64,000 nucleotides of DNA from Circinella umbellata (taxonomy: Eukaryota; Mucoromycota; Mucoromycetes; Mucorales; Lichtheimiaceae). Each line of letters opens with the position of its first letter. Position 1 is the first letter of the stretch. The notes beneath the pieces were generated by a model. That model made no database searches and was not told where the DNA came from. It saw only the letters and a program-made list of their open reading frames with translations. The DNA lies in contig JAIWNF010000002.1 in NCBI GenBank assembly GCA_025093555.1, positions 930,001-994,000 on the forward strand, in the 5' to 3' direction. The position numbers and the translations under genes are program-made. Shown piece after piece: positions 50,801 to 64,000 of the stretch.

Positions 50801-52376
50801 ATTAAAAACAACAACAATAATAAATAATACTAATAATGAAAAGAGAGAACAAAGGTGTTGTGGCAGATGAAAAGAAAGAGAAGAACGAATCAGAAGAGAA
50901 TTATTTGACTGAGCGTTATAAAGAAATATTTTTAGATATTTTATTTACGTAACAACCTGGTACTAAGAAGTAATAATCCGTATATATAGTTTCTAGCTTT
51001 TTGATTGTTCACTTTATCAACTAAGGGGTTAAAACTTTTTTTTTTTTGTTTGCTCCAATCTCATTCTTGGTAATGAAAGAAAATAAGGGGGCGGGTCCTG
51101 CTTTGAAAAAAAAAAGTCAAATATTATGAAGAATATAATATATTATTAAGAGGTTTCCTTGTTTTTTTTTTAAAAAAAGCCCTAAAAGTATATTTTCAAT
51201 GGCAACATTGATAAGTTATTTTTATTCAAGCATTTGAATTCTTTGAAGAAAGATATGCGATCTATTATTTAACTACAAAAAACAAACAAACTATATTTAC
51301 CAGACCCGTGATAAAAAAAAAATCAAGGGGGGGGGGTTACGAGCTAAATGTTATATTATAAACTATATAAAATAACGATGCTCTTATATCATGTTGTTTA
51401 GCACACGTTCTATTGACGATGCATACTTATTTTGCTTCATGTAGATCGGTGTTTATGCATATATATAATGTACTAGACTGCTACAGTTTATACCAACGTA
51501 CGTATTAAAAATAAAAGTATTATCAAGTAGAAATTTATATAGAAGGTATAGAATTACTATAATAATTCTATACGAGTTTAGATATATATATATATTATTT
51601 ATTGTTGTTTTTGAAGTACGATTGTATATAGTAGATAGTAACATTTTTCATTATAAACACCTATATCTTTTTAATAAGTAATCCATCGTTTTAAGAACTG
51701 GGGCGCGTGATTTATCGTTACTAAATGTTATATTAACATTATATTAAAATTTTATTAAGAGAAGAAGTCTGTGCAATTGTGACATTATTATCTGTAGCTC
51801 TGGTAGAAACGTGTGACATGGGCACTAACGTGTTTTTTTTCTTCAATACTACACAGCATAATACGTAACCAGCTCAGCTGATAAAAGAGATTTCTGGAAT
51901 GCATAAAAATTCATCACTACTTATCAAGACATTATATTGATATAGAATTTTACAGCGTAGCAAAGATAAAAAAACGCTTGTTTAACACGTAATAAGGTTA
52001 ATCATCTATAAATTGCCTGGAATAACTAACTTATCAATAGTTATATAAATATGTAATTATATGCTTTGATGTAAAACTGTAGATAGAAAATTTATGAAGA
52101 AACAAAAAGAGTAACTGTATCTGTAGCTGTAAGAATACATATTTTTATATATGCTATCTAGATTATTTTTTTGATAACTAGTTAAATAATTTGAATTATA
52201 TATAACAATCGTTGTACAGACTGGCAGTTGTACAAATTGTTCTAAAGGAGTGGAATTCGGGAATAATGATCCGATCGACAGCTCATTGGCCACGAGGTGG
52301 CTTGGTATTTAATGTTCGATGAGAAGGGGGGGGTTCACTTTTTTGCTTTGACAACTGCTTTAAGTTTGACCCCAAA
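50801..52376. other. Intergenic, divergent promoters
   Basis: 1.6 kb between divergent starts of protease copy 2 and the mitochondrial PPR-like gene. AT-rich with several homopolymers (G9 near 51330, A-runs). No gene or RNA is recognised. Confidence 0.5.
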
Positions 52377-53494
52377 ATGGCCTTAAGACCTACCATTCGT
52401 GTATTTTCATTATTAAGAAAACAAACAACAGTACGAGCTCGTAAGTTTTTATATCTTCTAATAATATATATAACATATGAAATGGTATATAGACTCACTA
52501 GACAAATATATATTTCTCTTCATTTAGCTTTGGTAGCTTCTCGTAACACTGCTAATGTTATGACCCAACAACGTTCCGCATTCCACGCGTTGCGACCTAC
52601 TAGCGTGCGTGAGTAAAAAAACAAAAGGAATTATTATTCATATATAAAATAATAATATAAAATACAAAATAACAAAGAAAAATAATATAGTAAAACATGG
52701 TTTATATTCTAACTAAACTAGTGTTGAAGGCCAAAAAAAGTAAAGGCACCATGGAACTTCTCGATGAAAATGATCCAGAACTTCTTGAAGCTGAACAACA
52801 AAAAGAAGCTGAAGAAACTTTGTTAAAGAATCAACAACAACAGCAACAACAACAACAAAGCTCAGAAAACTCTACCTTTAAAGATTTATATGAAGCTCTT
52901 GATGCTGAAACCAAGGATCCTAAAGATTTACACCACATGCCAAAACATTCTCGTTTGAACAACCTTGTACATCACATTGACGCTGGCGATCAAGCTGAAA
53001 AATTACCTGCTTTGGTTGAACAATGGCGTAATAAACGTCTTCCTATTACTGCTTTTACTTCTTCAAAATTGATTGAAGCGTGTTGCAAGACAGGTCGTGG
53101 TGATATTGCATATACCTTATTAGGTGAACGTCAACGTTATGGATTATTGCCAACACAAGAAGATTTTGAAAAAACGATTGCTACCCTGTCCACACAAGGA
53201 GAAATGGACAAGGCATTTGTTACATTGGCTATGGTACCTTTATACAATGAATCAAAAACAACTGGAAAAATGTATGCATCACTTGTAGATGGCTGTTTGA
53301 ATGTTAAATCAGAAGAAGAGGATGGAAAATCATTAGAAAATGCTATTTCTGCAGCAGAAGATTTATCAAATATCAATGAAATCCAAAATAAGACAGATGC
53401 AAAGGATTCATTAGAAAAACTTATTTCTGTATTGTCAGAAAAGGGTGAAAATGAAAAGGTGGATAAGATTAAACAAATTATTTCATCCTTGTAA
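52377..53494 (+). CDS. Mitochondrial PPR-like protein
   Basis: Three exons (52377-52440, 52528-52608, 52722-53494) join in phase to 305 aa. The start MALRPTIRVFSLLRKQTTVR is basic, hydroxylated and without acidic residues, as in a mitochondrial targeting peptide. A short poly-Gln run (nine Gln) follows an acidic helix. The rest is helical with tandem ~35-residue spacing: ITAFTSSKLIEACCKTGRGD, then YTLLGERQRYGLLPTQEDFE, then LSTQGEMDKAFVTLAM, which resembles degenerate pentatricopeptide repeats. Such proteins bind mitochondrial RNA or belong to the mitoribosome. I could not match a named family. The last intron has a CTAACTAAAC branch region close to its acceptor. Convergent with the PIH1 gene, 97 bp between stops. 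Confidence 0.8.
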
Positions 53495-53591
53495 AAATAA
53501 TAATAATAGACTCATTTTTCTAGTTCTTTTGTATTTCATTCATTATTATTTAATAATAATAAAAAGTATATATTTCATATTTATTTATTAT

Positions 53592-54815
53592 TTACAGAAA
53601 TTGACGACGTGGTATTAATCTCAATTGGATTACTAATTCTTTACTCTTTTTATAAAATTTGACTTCATTCTCTTTGTGTTGTACATCAATCAATTGGGGT
53701 AATTTAATTGTTTTAAGCATACTACCTATACCACCAATAAGTATTTGAGAAGGTTCAATATCCAAAGTCCATGATGAAGGATTCTATATTATATATATAT
53801 GTATACCCAATTATTTTAATGAAACTGTTCTAATATATATACATATAAAGAAGAGGACTTACTACAGATGGCATATCTGGAACTACTATAATTAAATGAT
53901 CACCCTTTTTATTAATTGAAACTTCTGACTTTATTAATTGTTCCTTTTTTATAGAAGGTTTATGTTTTTTAACAGCTGATATTAAAGCAGGTTTTGGTAA
54001 CCGTAACATGCGTTGAGGTATAGTGCCCTTGGATTGTAAATTTGGCATTGTGAACTCTATTAAAATAAAAAAGGGAGGTTAACACCGATGTTATTTGACA
54101 TGATAAAGAAATTTATTACCTCGGCTAAGATCAACAGATTCTATTTCTTCAACAAATTCGATAGCTAATTCAATGATATACAATCTAAAATCCAAATCAC
54201 GTTCTGCTCTCATATAAGGTTGTGTATGTATACATGCATCCATGATTAAAGATGCTATAATAAAAAGTCATTAAACTTGATTTTTTTTCTTTCCTTCTCT
54301 TCCCTCCATCATTCGTAAATTAACTAACAATGTAACTTACAAGAATTATCATCATAGCGTGCTTGTCCCATACTCAACGGTACACGATAGGTTGCCTTTG
54401 GATCAGCATTTAATGCTTTTTGTATTTCATCTTCATTGGCAACAGGGGGTCTAGGAATAGCCTCTGCGTGACAAATATTAATATAAACCTTTGTACCTGG
54501 TTTATATTTATTTGTCTTTGACTGTTCTACTTTGGTTTTACAAACAAAACCAGCTTGTGGTTGAACAGGAACTGTATTAAAATCATTGGGTGTTACTTCT
54601 TGTAAGAATTTAGCAGCAAGTCGTTCCATGGCTTTTGGATCGTTAGCAAATTCAGATGCGACATGATCAAGTAAAACATTTTGTTCTTCTTTTGATAATG
54701 AATGAAAATCTTTCGATTGATTATCTGATCCTGTTGCTGCTGCTGCTGTTGTTACTGCTTCTGTGAATAAGAAAGGGCTTTTCTTGTCAGGTTGATCAAT
54801 TTCAAGCAATGGCAT
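53592..54815 (-). CDS. PIH1: PIH1-domain protein (R2TP co-chaperone, PIH1D1-like)
   Basis: Four exons on the minus strand (54815-54341, 54254-54120, 54056-53863, 53783-53592) join in phase to 331 aa. The N-terminal half has the PIH1 domain core: AGFVCKTKVEQ, KYKPGTKVYINICHAEAIPRPP (core KVYINICH), then RVPLSMGQARYDDN, SSLIMDACIH and RDLDFRLYIIELAIEFVEE. The C-terminal part (WTLDIEPSQILIGGIGSM) looks like the CS-type beta domain. PIH1D1/Pih1 links HSP90 to Rvb1/2 and Tah1 in the R2TP complex, which assembles snoRNPs, RNA polymerase II and PIKK kinases. It is divergent from the CYP40 gene. Confidence 0.9.
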
Positions 54816-55341
54816 TTTTTTCTCTCTCTTTTTTAACTTTGAGATATGGAAAGAAGAAAGAAAGAAAAAAAAATAATGGGTTTTATATTCAGCAAAGCTT
54901 TTTTTCTTTTAACTATTATTCATGTATTATTATTATTATTGTTACTATGGTAAACCAAGAATAAGATTATTGTAAGTTATTGTTTTCTTTTATTAAGTAA
55001 ACTGCTATCTGTGTTTTCTTGGGTTGATATTAACTGTGATGGGTAACTCATTAAATGATTCTCCTCCCAATTTTACTGACAACATAAAGGATTTGAACCT
55101 CAAACTTTTATACATTAGAATAAAATGCAGATATAATAAACTAAATATTGGGATGAGTTACATATTATGGTGACTTTGGATTAGGTAAATCCAGCTTTGC
55201 TGATCAATGTGCGTAGAAAGATCCAGAAAATGGATAGGGCGGGGTATGCTGCAAAAAAAAAAAAAAAATGATTCAACACAGTGCGATTAAGTTTTTTTTT
55301 TTCTTCTTGTTTCCCTTATTACTCTTTTCCAACTTTTTAGA
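54816..55341. promoter_or_regulatory. Shared divergent promoter, PIH1 / CYP40
   Basis: 526 bp separate the start codons of two HSP90-linked genes. GAAAGATCCAGAA at 55216-55228 is one mismatch away from a three-unit heat shock element (nGAAnnTTCnnGAAn). It lies about 115 bp before the CYP40 ATG. A tRNA T-arm-like string near 55090 was judged not to be a tRNA. Confidence 0.35.
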
Positions 55342-56936
<1,595 letters not shown>

Positions 56937-57979
56937 TTTTTTTTTTTTTTTGTTTTTACTTGTCATTTTATCCACTTGATTATTCAAGAACAATTAATTG
57001 TGAAAAAAAAAAGAACGATTTAAATAAGTTATTTGTTATTGAGTTTACAAATTATTCTATGATTAATAAATGTGGAATAAATGATTCGTTTTTAGTTGTT
57101 ACATGATATCAAAGTAAGGTTGGACCATTTGATATTATTACCATTAGTTATATTTAATTAATAGAATATATAGTAATATATCGAGTTACTGTTCGTCATA
57201 TTATTTTATTTACATGCCAAAATAGTGATAATAGTGATATCACATTTCTTATATTTATATACATGCAATACACAATGGTTAAGGTTATATATAGTTATTT
57301 CTATTAGTATAAAAGTAAAGGGGTTATAGAGAATACTGATTGATGATGATCTTCCAGTACATAAATGCCCTAAAAGAAACATACGAGATACTGTAAATCT
57401 TGATTCTTCACATTTTGCTTATTATAATAATATGTTGCCTTAGCTATGAAAAATTGGCTAATCAACTCATGTCCTGGTTTCGAAATGAAATCAACTAAAG
57501 AGATATCTCGTTAAAGAATGCAACTTGGCTTTATTTATTACCCTTTAAAACCAATTTCAGCTCTTCTGTATAAATGAACTATAAAACATAACGAATATAT
57601 TCTCAACTTTTTGGAATTTACGGAGGATGTCTTTTTTTTTTATGCCAGATATAAAGGTTAATAATCAGGTATGTTAGTAAGGTGGAATGGGAGTTGACAG
57701 GTTGAAGTGAAGGAATCTAAATATCTTATTTTTAAATTCCGTTATGGGGATTGCATGAAGATAAAGTTCGGGTCATGGTTTTATTTAGAGGAATGGCGTT
57801 CCCCCTCTTTATCTTTTGTTGGTCTGTGCATTCCTTCTCTCCCCTTCCTTCAATGATCTATAGTGTTGTATACATTGTATGAAAAATTCATACATGATTA
57901 TTTTATTTTTTTTATATTACAAAATAGATTGATTTGTTAGATTGAAAAAGTCTCTTTATATTAAATGATATTCATTTCA
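56937..57979. other. Convergent 3' intergenic region
   Basis: About 1 kb between the stop codons of CYP40 and the helicase gene. It holds both 3' UTRs. No additional gene or RNA was recognised. Confidence 0.5.
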
Positions 57980-60900
57980 CTATTCTAAATGAATGATAAT
58001 ATCATCATCTTGTTCTTGTTCTTCTTTAACCATTAGAGCTAATTTTTCTTGTTTGACAACGCGATCCAATTCAAGACGTGTTTTAGCAAATTCTCGCAAA
58101 TCAGCCATTGCAATTAAATGATCCAATTCTGTTGCACATAAAGGTCTTACCCATTTGGATAATTGAGAAAGATTATTTGGTTCACTAAATCTAGATTCAA
58201 GTAATATGACAGCACCCCAATCCTTTTATATAATAAATAAGTAAGTAAAATATATAACTATATCTTTTATATATGTATATATATTTCAGAGAGCTTATCT
58301 TACCCTTCGATGTCGAATACATCTTCCTAAAGCTTGATTAATGGCTATTGAGAGTAATTTTAGAGTTAATTATAATTTGAAATAATAATAAGGGGGGGGT
58401 AGGGATTTTCTATTACCTCGATAGGCTTGTGTACGATACCAACCGCCTCCATCAAGTACAGGTTCTCCATTATTATATCGTTTTGTATTATAATCTTTTT
58501 TTAATTCAACTTGAATATCTTTTCTATATACAATATATAGATAAGTTTTCAGTATAAAATGTAGTATAATTGAATAAATCATTCTATATTATTATAATAT
58601 TTACATATTCGGAAATGGAATACCAAGAGCAACAACAGCACGACAATTATTATCAGTGAAATCAATACCTTCACTTACTTTTCCACGATAAACCTAAAAA
58701 ATATAATATTATATTAAAAAGAATTATTATTATTATTATTGTTATTACAAATTTCACTTACTGCAAAAAGAATAGCACCATTCTTATGTCCTTCAGTATC
58801 TTGTCTTGTTTCAGCTTCATTGATATAATAATAATATCGAGACATTAAACTTTCAAATAAATCTTTACTATTCCTTCCAGATGGTTCTAAATAAAGAATC
58901 ATAAATTAATAATCATATTATTTGATAGTAATAATAATAAATATATAAATAATAATTACCACAAAGAATATATTTCTTTGATTCTAAACGATCATATACA
59001 CCTGTTGTCTATAATATCAATATAAGTATATACACACACTAGAGAGTAGTATCTAATTAGAAACTTACATGCCATCGTTCAATAAGTTTCTCCATTGCAT
59101 TATAAGAAGGTACAAAGCATAATATGCCATAGGGTATAGTTTCTGAAATTTGACAAAGTGCTAAAGAATATATAAATAAATAAATAACTATTTTTTAATT
59201 GTCGATCATTTATGTTTACTTACATTCACCCACTGAATCTTGATATTGAAATTGTGAGGCCCGCTCCCAAGTTCCATTTAATTTGACTGCTCCTGGTCTT
59301 TTATTATATTTATATTTAATGATTATTCGAAATGTATTGTTCCTTTCTTTTTAAAAGAACTTACCCTTGAGCAATGGACCTAATCCATACTTGAGATCGA
59401 TCAATAACATGATTTGCTTCTAAACGTATAGGACTAAAATAATATGATATGAATATGAATAGGGTTCTTTTCAAATAATGAGATTACTTACAAATCAGTT
59501 TCAAGTTCAGAAGCAAATGTATTCAACTATATTTTAAAAGGATTTAATAGATAAATAATTGTAATGATTATTATTCAAGATAATACTTACAGGAGATAAA
59601 GTACCACTTGTTAAAACAACCGAACGCGTGTCTTTTGTCATATCTTTGAATATAATAGCAGGATTTAAACACCAAAATGCTAGTTTATATTCCCATTCTG
59701 ATTCTATATATAAAGAAAAGTAAATAAATAATTTCAAAAATAATAATTATCATTCTTCATCTTACGTTTTAATGCTTTACTATTATTATAGCGTTCAACT
59801 TTTTTAATTAAAGCCATTGAATAGTCTTTTTCACGTGTACCCTCTTCTGATAAAATAAACTTGAAAATCATCAAAAGACCTATATCATAAATAAGTATTT
59901 AATTAAATAATAATAATACTAATAATATATATCTATATTACCTTCAAAAAATCGAAGACTTTTTATACTGATACATAGACGTGTTCGTTTTTTGGCTTCT
60001 TCTGAATTATCAGTTGTAGTAACGTCATTTCTATGAACATCATGTTGTCCATTTTCTCCTTCTTGTTGTTTATCTTCTTTACCCTGTTTCAATTTGGCTA
60101 TTTGTTCAGCAACAACTTGAAAATTGGATAAGATTCCTTTTAAAGAGATTTGGGTAATATCCAAATCGGATAACTGATTTAATAAATCTTTATTATTCCA
60201 ACTATATATAAGAAAATATAAATCTAAATGAGTTATCTTATACCCTACTTCCCCCCCACCTATAGTTATAATTTACATTCTTGTATGTTCTTCATAAGTA
60301 TCACGTTTTATTGTTGTATTTTTAGGATCATTTTGTAAAAACTTTAATAATTCATCTGCAAGCTTATAATTTATTCATAGTTAGTATCAATTTTTCAATA
60401 AGAAATATGTAATATATGATATTTAATTTACCGAATATAAACCTGAATAAGCACTACTAAGTATTTGATCTTTTTCAACCCTAGGATGTTTAGCCACTTG
60501 TGATAATTCAATACAAACAATTTTTAATTGAACTTCTGTTAATTCAAATGAACCACATGAACGTGCAACATCTTCAATATTATGTGCTAAAATATAAAAA
60601 TGATGATTATTATTCAATTATTCTTGTTAATAAATAGTGTATTTTATTATTTTACCTTCATCTAATATAATCACACTATCTTTTAAATCAATTTCCATAC
60701 TACTTCGAACCACTAATAAATAAAACAAGGATTTTTTTTAGTTTAATGTTTCCATATACTATATTATTATTAATAAGAAAAGAAACACCCTTCTTTTTTT
60801 TTTTACTTGGATCTAAAAGATAATTATATGGACAAAAAATAATTTCTGCTGTTTCTGCTAATGATCTTGATGCAAAATAGGGACAACCTTTCTTTTTACG

Positions 60901-62398
60901 TCCAAGATCTGTTAAATCTTCAATATCCCAAATTTCTTGATCTCCCCCTTGACGTATACTTGTATCAGTTATCATTTTTCTAACATTTTTTGAATATGTA
61001 CAAAGATTATCATCCAAAAGTTGGGTACTATTATTTTTAATAATAAATGGTTAATCACTAATTTTTTTTTATATTATATATTATATTCATTTATTTACCA
61101 TGCTTCTCCTTTATCTGCTGCTTTTTTAACTTTTCCATGAACTATATATTATATTACATAATTAATAATAGTAATAATAATAATAATAATAATAATATTA
61201 AAAACATCAAGAAGAAGACTTACTACAATAATGATCTCGACTACCTAAAACTGCCATTTTAGGACGATATCTTGTATTTCCTTTAAGTTCACCAACAAGT
61301 TGTGATAATTGTTTATGTCTAATTATATATTTTTAATATGTAGTTTTTTTTTTATAAATATTTTATAGACTTACGTTCTACTACCAACATAAATTTTTGA
61401 AACTTGAATAAAAGGTTGAATAAGATCTTCTTCCATTCGATCTTTTTCTTCTCCCTCCGTAAAGACTTCCAATGATTTATTTTTTTCTTTTTCTTCTTTT
61501 TGAAGTTTAATAATTTTAGCTGGAAGTTTTATAGGTCGAAAATCATCATCATCACTACTAAAAACTCGTTTTAAATTTGGATTGGTTGTTGTAGGGTTAT
61601 TATTATCTAATAGCATCGTATCGTTTACTATGAGTTTTGTTTTTTCTGTTGCTGTTGCGATAGCTACTAATTCAGCTTCTCTTTCTTTTTGTAATTTTTC
61701 TTTTTCTTCTAATAAACGTTTATGTTCAAATTCGGACCATGCTGGGAGAAAAAAAAAATTCATGCATTGGGTTAAAATATCTTTTTTTTTTTATGAAGGG
61801 ATATATAAATATTAAATTACCAAGAGATGCACAAAGAATTGCCAATGATTTACCCGAGCCTTTTTAATATAAAAGAAAATTTGATTTGTGAATATTATTA
61901 TTATCTTTCTTATATAAATAAATAAATGAAGAAAGTTATTTTACCTGTGGGACTTTCTAATAAAGCATTCTTTTTTTCTTTTAAAGCTTTTACAATCTAT
62001 TTATCCCCCCCCCAAATAAATTAGTTTGGTACTTTTGTCAATTAAAAGAAGGTAGTAATTTTATATTATTACCTTTGACATCATTTGAATTTGTGCTGGA
62101 TCTAATTTATATATTTATATGCTCATTCAATGAGTAAAACAAAATTAATATATATGTAAAGAGAGAGGAAAAAAAATAGTTTACTGCTGCGCTATTCTTT
62201 ACATGGTTGAAAAGGAAATTCAACATTGACACCACTCATTGGATATCGTTTCATGGGTATTTCACTTGAACGTTTTATAGGTTTACGTAGTTGTGTGATT
62301 GATTTAAAAGGAAGTAATTTTTGATCTGTTGTTGTTGTATCATCTTTATCATTTGCTTGATCCTCATTATTATTACGTTTATGTGAACGAGGTCTCAT
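57980..62398 (-). CDS. FANCJ/BRIP1-like Fe-S DNA helicase (superfamily 2, XPD-like)
   Basis: About 24 small exons on the minus strand encode roughly 850 aa. It is a 5'-3' DNA helicase of the XPD/FANCJ group acting in crosslink repair and G-quadruplex unwinding. In order: N-terminal FPFQPYPAQIQMM (Q-motif region across the first intron), Walker A ESPTGSGKS, motif Ia-like VGSRTHKQ, and the Fe-S domain with four Cys (SRDHYC, GEAC, DNLC, GCPYF). Then [18 protein letters not shown] (Walker B), [46 protein letters not shown] and [14 protein letters not shown] (motif VI). FANCJ is favoured over DDX11/Chl1 or XPD because [15 protein letters not shown] and RSQVWI match it best. It ends soon after motif VI and lacks the long vertebrate C-terminal tail. 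Two of the four Fe-S Cys lie at splice junctions. Confidence 0.92.
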
Positions 62399-62653
62399 AA
62401 TGATTTAAAAAGTAAAGTGGAAAAAAGAGGTACGACTTTCTTCCTTTTTTTAAGGAGTCGGGATAAATGCAAAAATGTTCCAAAAAAAAAAAGAACGCGT
62501 TTTTAAAAATAACGTGTTCTAAAATTTACGCGTATCATCACAAACAACAACCCCCAAAAAAATATCATTTGATCACAACATCATTGTTTTTTATTTGACC
62601 TTTTTCCTTCTTAATGAAAAATAGGGAAGAGAGAGAGAGAGAGAAGGGGGGGC

Positions 62654-63553
62654 TCAGTTTTGCAACTTGTTTTTAAAGAATTCTTTCCATTGTTCAAGTT
62701 CCCAACCAGAAGAAACATTATTTTCTTGTAATCCATCAAATAAAACAGTTGGAGACACATGAATTCCATTTTGACGGCCCAATTTGATACATAATTTCAA
62801 ATCAGAAGTTACTGCATTACCTCCATTGCCTTCCTTATTAAGTAAAAGATGGATAAACTCTTCTTTAGGAATAGCAATAGAATCAGCAAGTTCAGCTAAT
62901 TCATCAACAATTTGTCGACGTGTTTTATTTTCCACTTGAACATCATAAAATCTATATTATTTATTATTATCTAGTTAGTACTATTATTATTACTATATAC
63001 TCAGAAAAAAAGAAAGAAAAACTTTACTGTTCTTGATGTTGAAATAAAATATCTGAAAAAGGATAAAATTTGGATGAATCAATTTTTTCAACGGCTAAAG
63101 CTGCTTCATGAGCTAATGTTGAAAATGCATGCCAAGCTTGTACTTGTTGACGAAAAATAAGTTGAACTTGGTTAGGATACGTTTGTTCAACAAAAGGCCA
63201 AATTTGCTATATATAAAATTATTAGTTTTTATATGAATAAAACTTGCCGTTTTCTTGTTTTTTTATTTAATACCTCACGAATTTTCTTATAGATTTTTCC
63301 AGAGAAAGGACACTAAAAAAGAATTATCATAACTTTTTAGTTTATAATAAAAATATAGATAAGCACAATGGTTCTCTTTTTTTTTTTTTTTTTACCAAAT
63401 AGTCCAAGTAGATTTCAAGTGTATGAGGTGCGGTAAGAGCACCAAGACGATGACCTTTTTTTTTTTACATAATAATAATCAATAATAAGTTAAATGTTTT
63501 AATCGACTTTTTTTTATTTTTTTTTTACCAGCAAATTGAGGAGCGAGTGCCAT
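62654..63553 (-). CDS. DsbA-like thioredoxin-fold protein
   Basis: Five exons on the minus strand (63553-63529, 63454-63396, 63312-63274, 63206-63028, 62951-62654) join in phase to 199 aa. The N-terminal strand TLEIYLDYLCPFSGKIYKKI has the position and flanks of a thioredoxin/DsbA active site, here CPFS with only the first Cys. An all-helical insertion follows (RQQVQAWHAFSTLAHEAALAVE), as in DsbA. The cis-Pro loop is GIHVSPTVLFDG. Such CPFS proteins in fungi and plants are probably not disulfide oxidases; glutathione-linked chemistry or a structural role is possible. No signal peptide is seen, so it is likely cytosolic. Confidence 0.85.
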
Positions 63554-63732
63554 TACGAAAGAGATGCAGAATAATGACGACAACTCACTGAAATGGTTTC
63601 CCTTTTTATATCATTTGTTTTTCGGTAAAATTACATTCCGAAAAAAAAATGAGACATGCATGAACACACAAAACACACCTCCGAAATTAATCTTCACCCC
63701 CATTATATAATATAATAAAATCATTTTTTAAT

Positions 63733-64000
63733 TTATTCATTTTTTATAACTAATCTATGATTATCTTGTACATAACTTTCTCGATAAGCAGCATATAATG
63801 AAACACCACCCCCAGGTCCAGTAAAGAGTGTACCAAAAATCAAAACGAGGAGACCTTTCCATCCATTTTCAAGTAATGACCAAAATGCGCAACCAGCCCA
63901 ACATACAATCAAATCGATAAAAAAGAAATTGGTGGAATTAATATATCCAGTTTGTTCGATAGATAAAGCAATGAACTTGTCGCCGTGGAGTGTTAATATA
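63733..64000 (-). CDS. Partial membrane protein, 3' end only
   Basis: The minus strand is open from the window edge to a stop at 63733, giving the last ~88 residues of a larger protein. It has two likely membrane helices: IDLIVCWAGCAFWSLL and LLVLIFGTLFTGPGGGVSLYAAY (core LLVLIFGTLF). It ends in a short polar tail. The glycine-rich TGPGGG turn after the second helix is distinctive, but I do not recognise the family. The start and most of the gene lie outside the window. Confidence 0.65.
   Translation of the reverse strand, partial: ILTLHGDKFIALSIEQTGYINSTNFFFIDLIVCWAGCAFWSLLENGWKGLLVLIFGTLFTGPGGGVSLYAAYRESYVQDNHRLVIKNE

Noticed and set aside
55030..55165. Minus-strand string GAGGTTCAAATCC resembling a tRNA T-arm, with a possible 7-bp acceptor stem
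   Set aside because: The segment between the D-arm-like and T-arm-like parts is about 13 nt too long and the D-loop lacks its usual GG, so no proper cloverleaf forms. An old organellar tRNA fragment remains possible.
61027..61141. Apparent absence of one Fe-S cluster cysteine in the helicase
   Set aside because: Correct joining of the exon ending at 61099 with the one starting at 61027 creates the missing Cys codon (TG plus T), so all four are present.

Overview
This looks like nuclear DNA from an early-diverging filamentous fungus, most likely Mucoromycota. That placement is inferred from gene content and style, not from a search. The window is AT-rich, with short spliceosomal introns (about 50-110 nt, GTAAGT-like donors, CTAAC-like branch points, YAG acceptors). 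Genes split into as many as 24 exons. The set combines Arp2/3, wybutosine synthesis, a FANCJ-type helicase, a fungal chitin synthase and an RNASEK-like V-ATPase subunit f. Exon structures were assembled by hand and checked for phase. Most gene bounds are start codon to stop codon.

Layout. 0-6 kb: a frameshifted multi-exon pseudogene on the minus strand, then an intact seven-exon MFS sugar transporter. 6-9 kb: intergenic, with a 111-bp TC microsatellite. 9-17.7 kb: three plus-strand genes, namely a membrane-anchored beta-repeat (DUF4097-like) protein, a basic low-complexity protein and a nine-exon chitin synthase. 17.7-30.9 kb: a gene-poor repeat block. It holds ten copies of a ~212-bp satellite, two degenerate repeat families, a 68-bp pogo/Tc1-like mini-element, a tRNA-Asn and a 1.88-kb inverted-repeat element that looks like a non-autonomous DNA transposon.

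30.9-42 kb is dense and housekeeping: V-ATPase subunit f (86 aa, three small exons), an SLC1/PlsC-type LPA acyltransferase with a 14-nt micro-exon, Arp2/3 subunit ARPC2, TYW3, a TMEM33/Pom33 membrane protein, a GNAT acetyltransferase and the bifunctional purine enzyme ADE5,7. 43.2-50.8 kb: two tandem secreted subtilases with nearly the same exon layout. 52.3-64 kb: a mitochondrial PPR-like protein, a PIH1-type R2TP co-chaperone divergent from a CYP40 immunophilin (both belong to the HSP90 co-chaperone network), a FANCJ/BRIP1-like Fe-S helicase, a DsbA-like thioredoxin-fold protein, and the 3' end of a membrane-protein gene cut by the window edge.

No bacterial-type operons, CRISPR arrays or viral genes were seen. 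The least explained parts are the satellite block, the two inverted-repeat elements and the decayed gene at the left edge.
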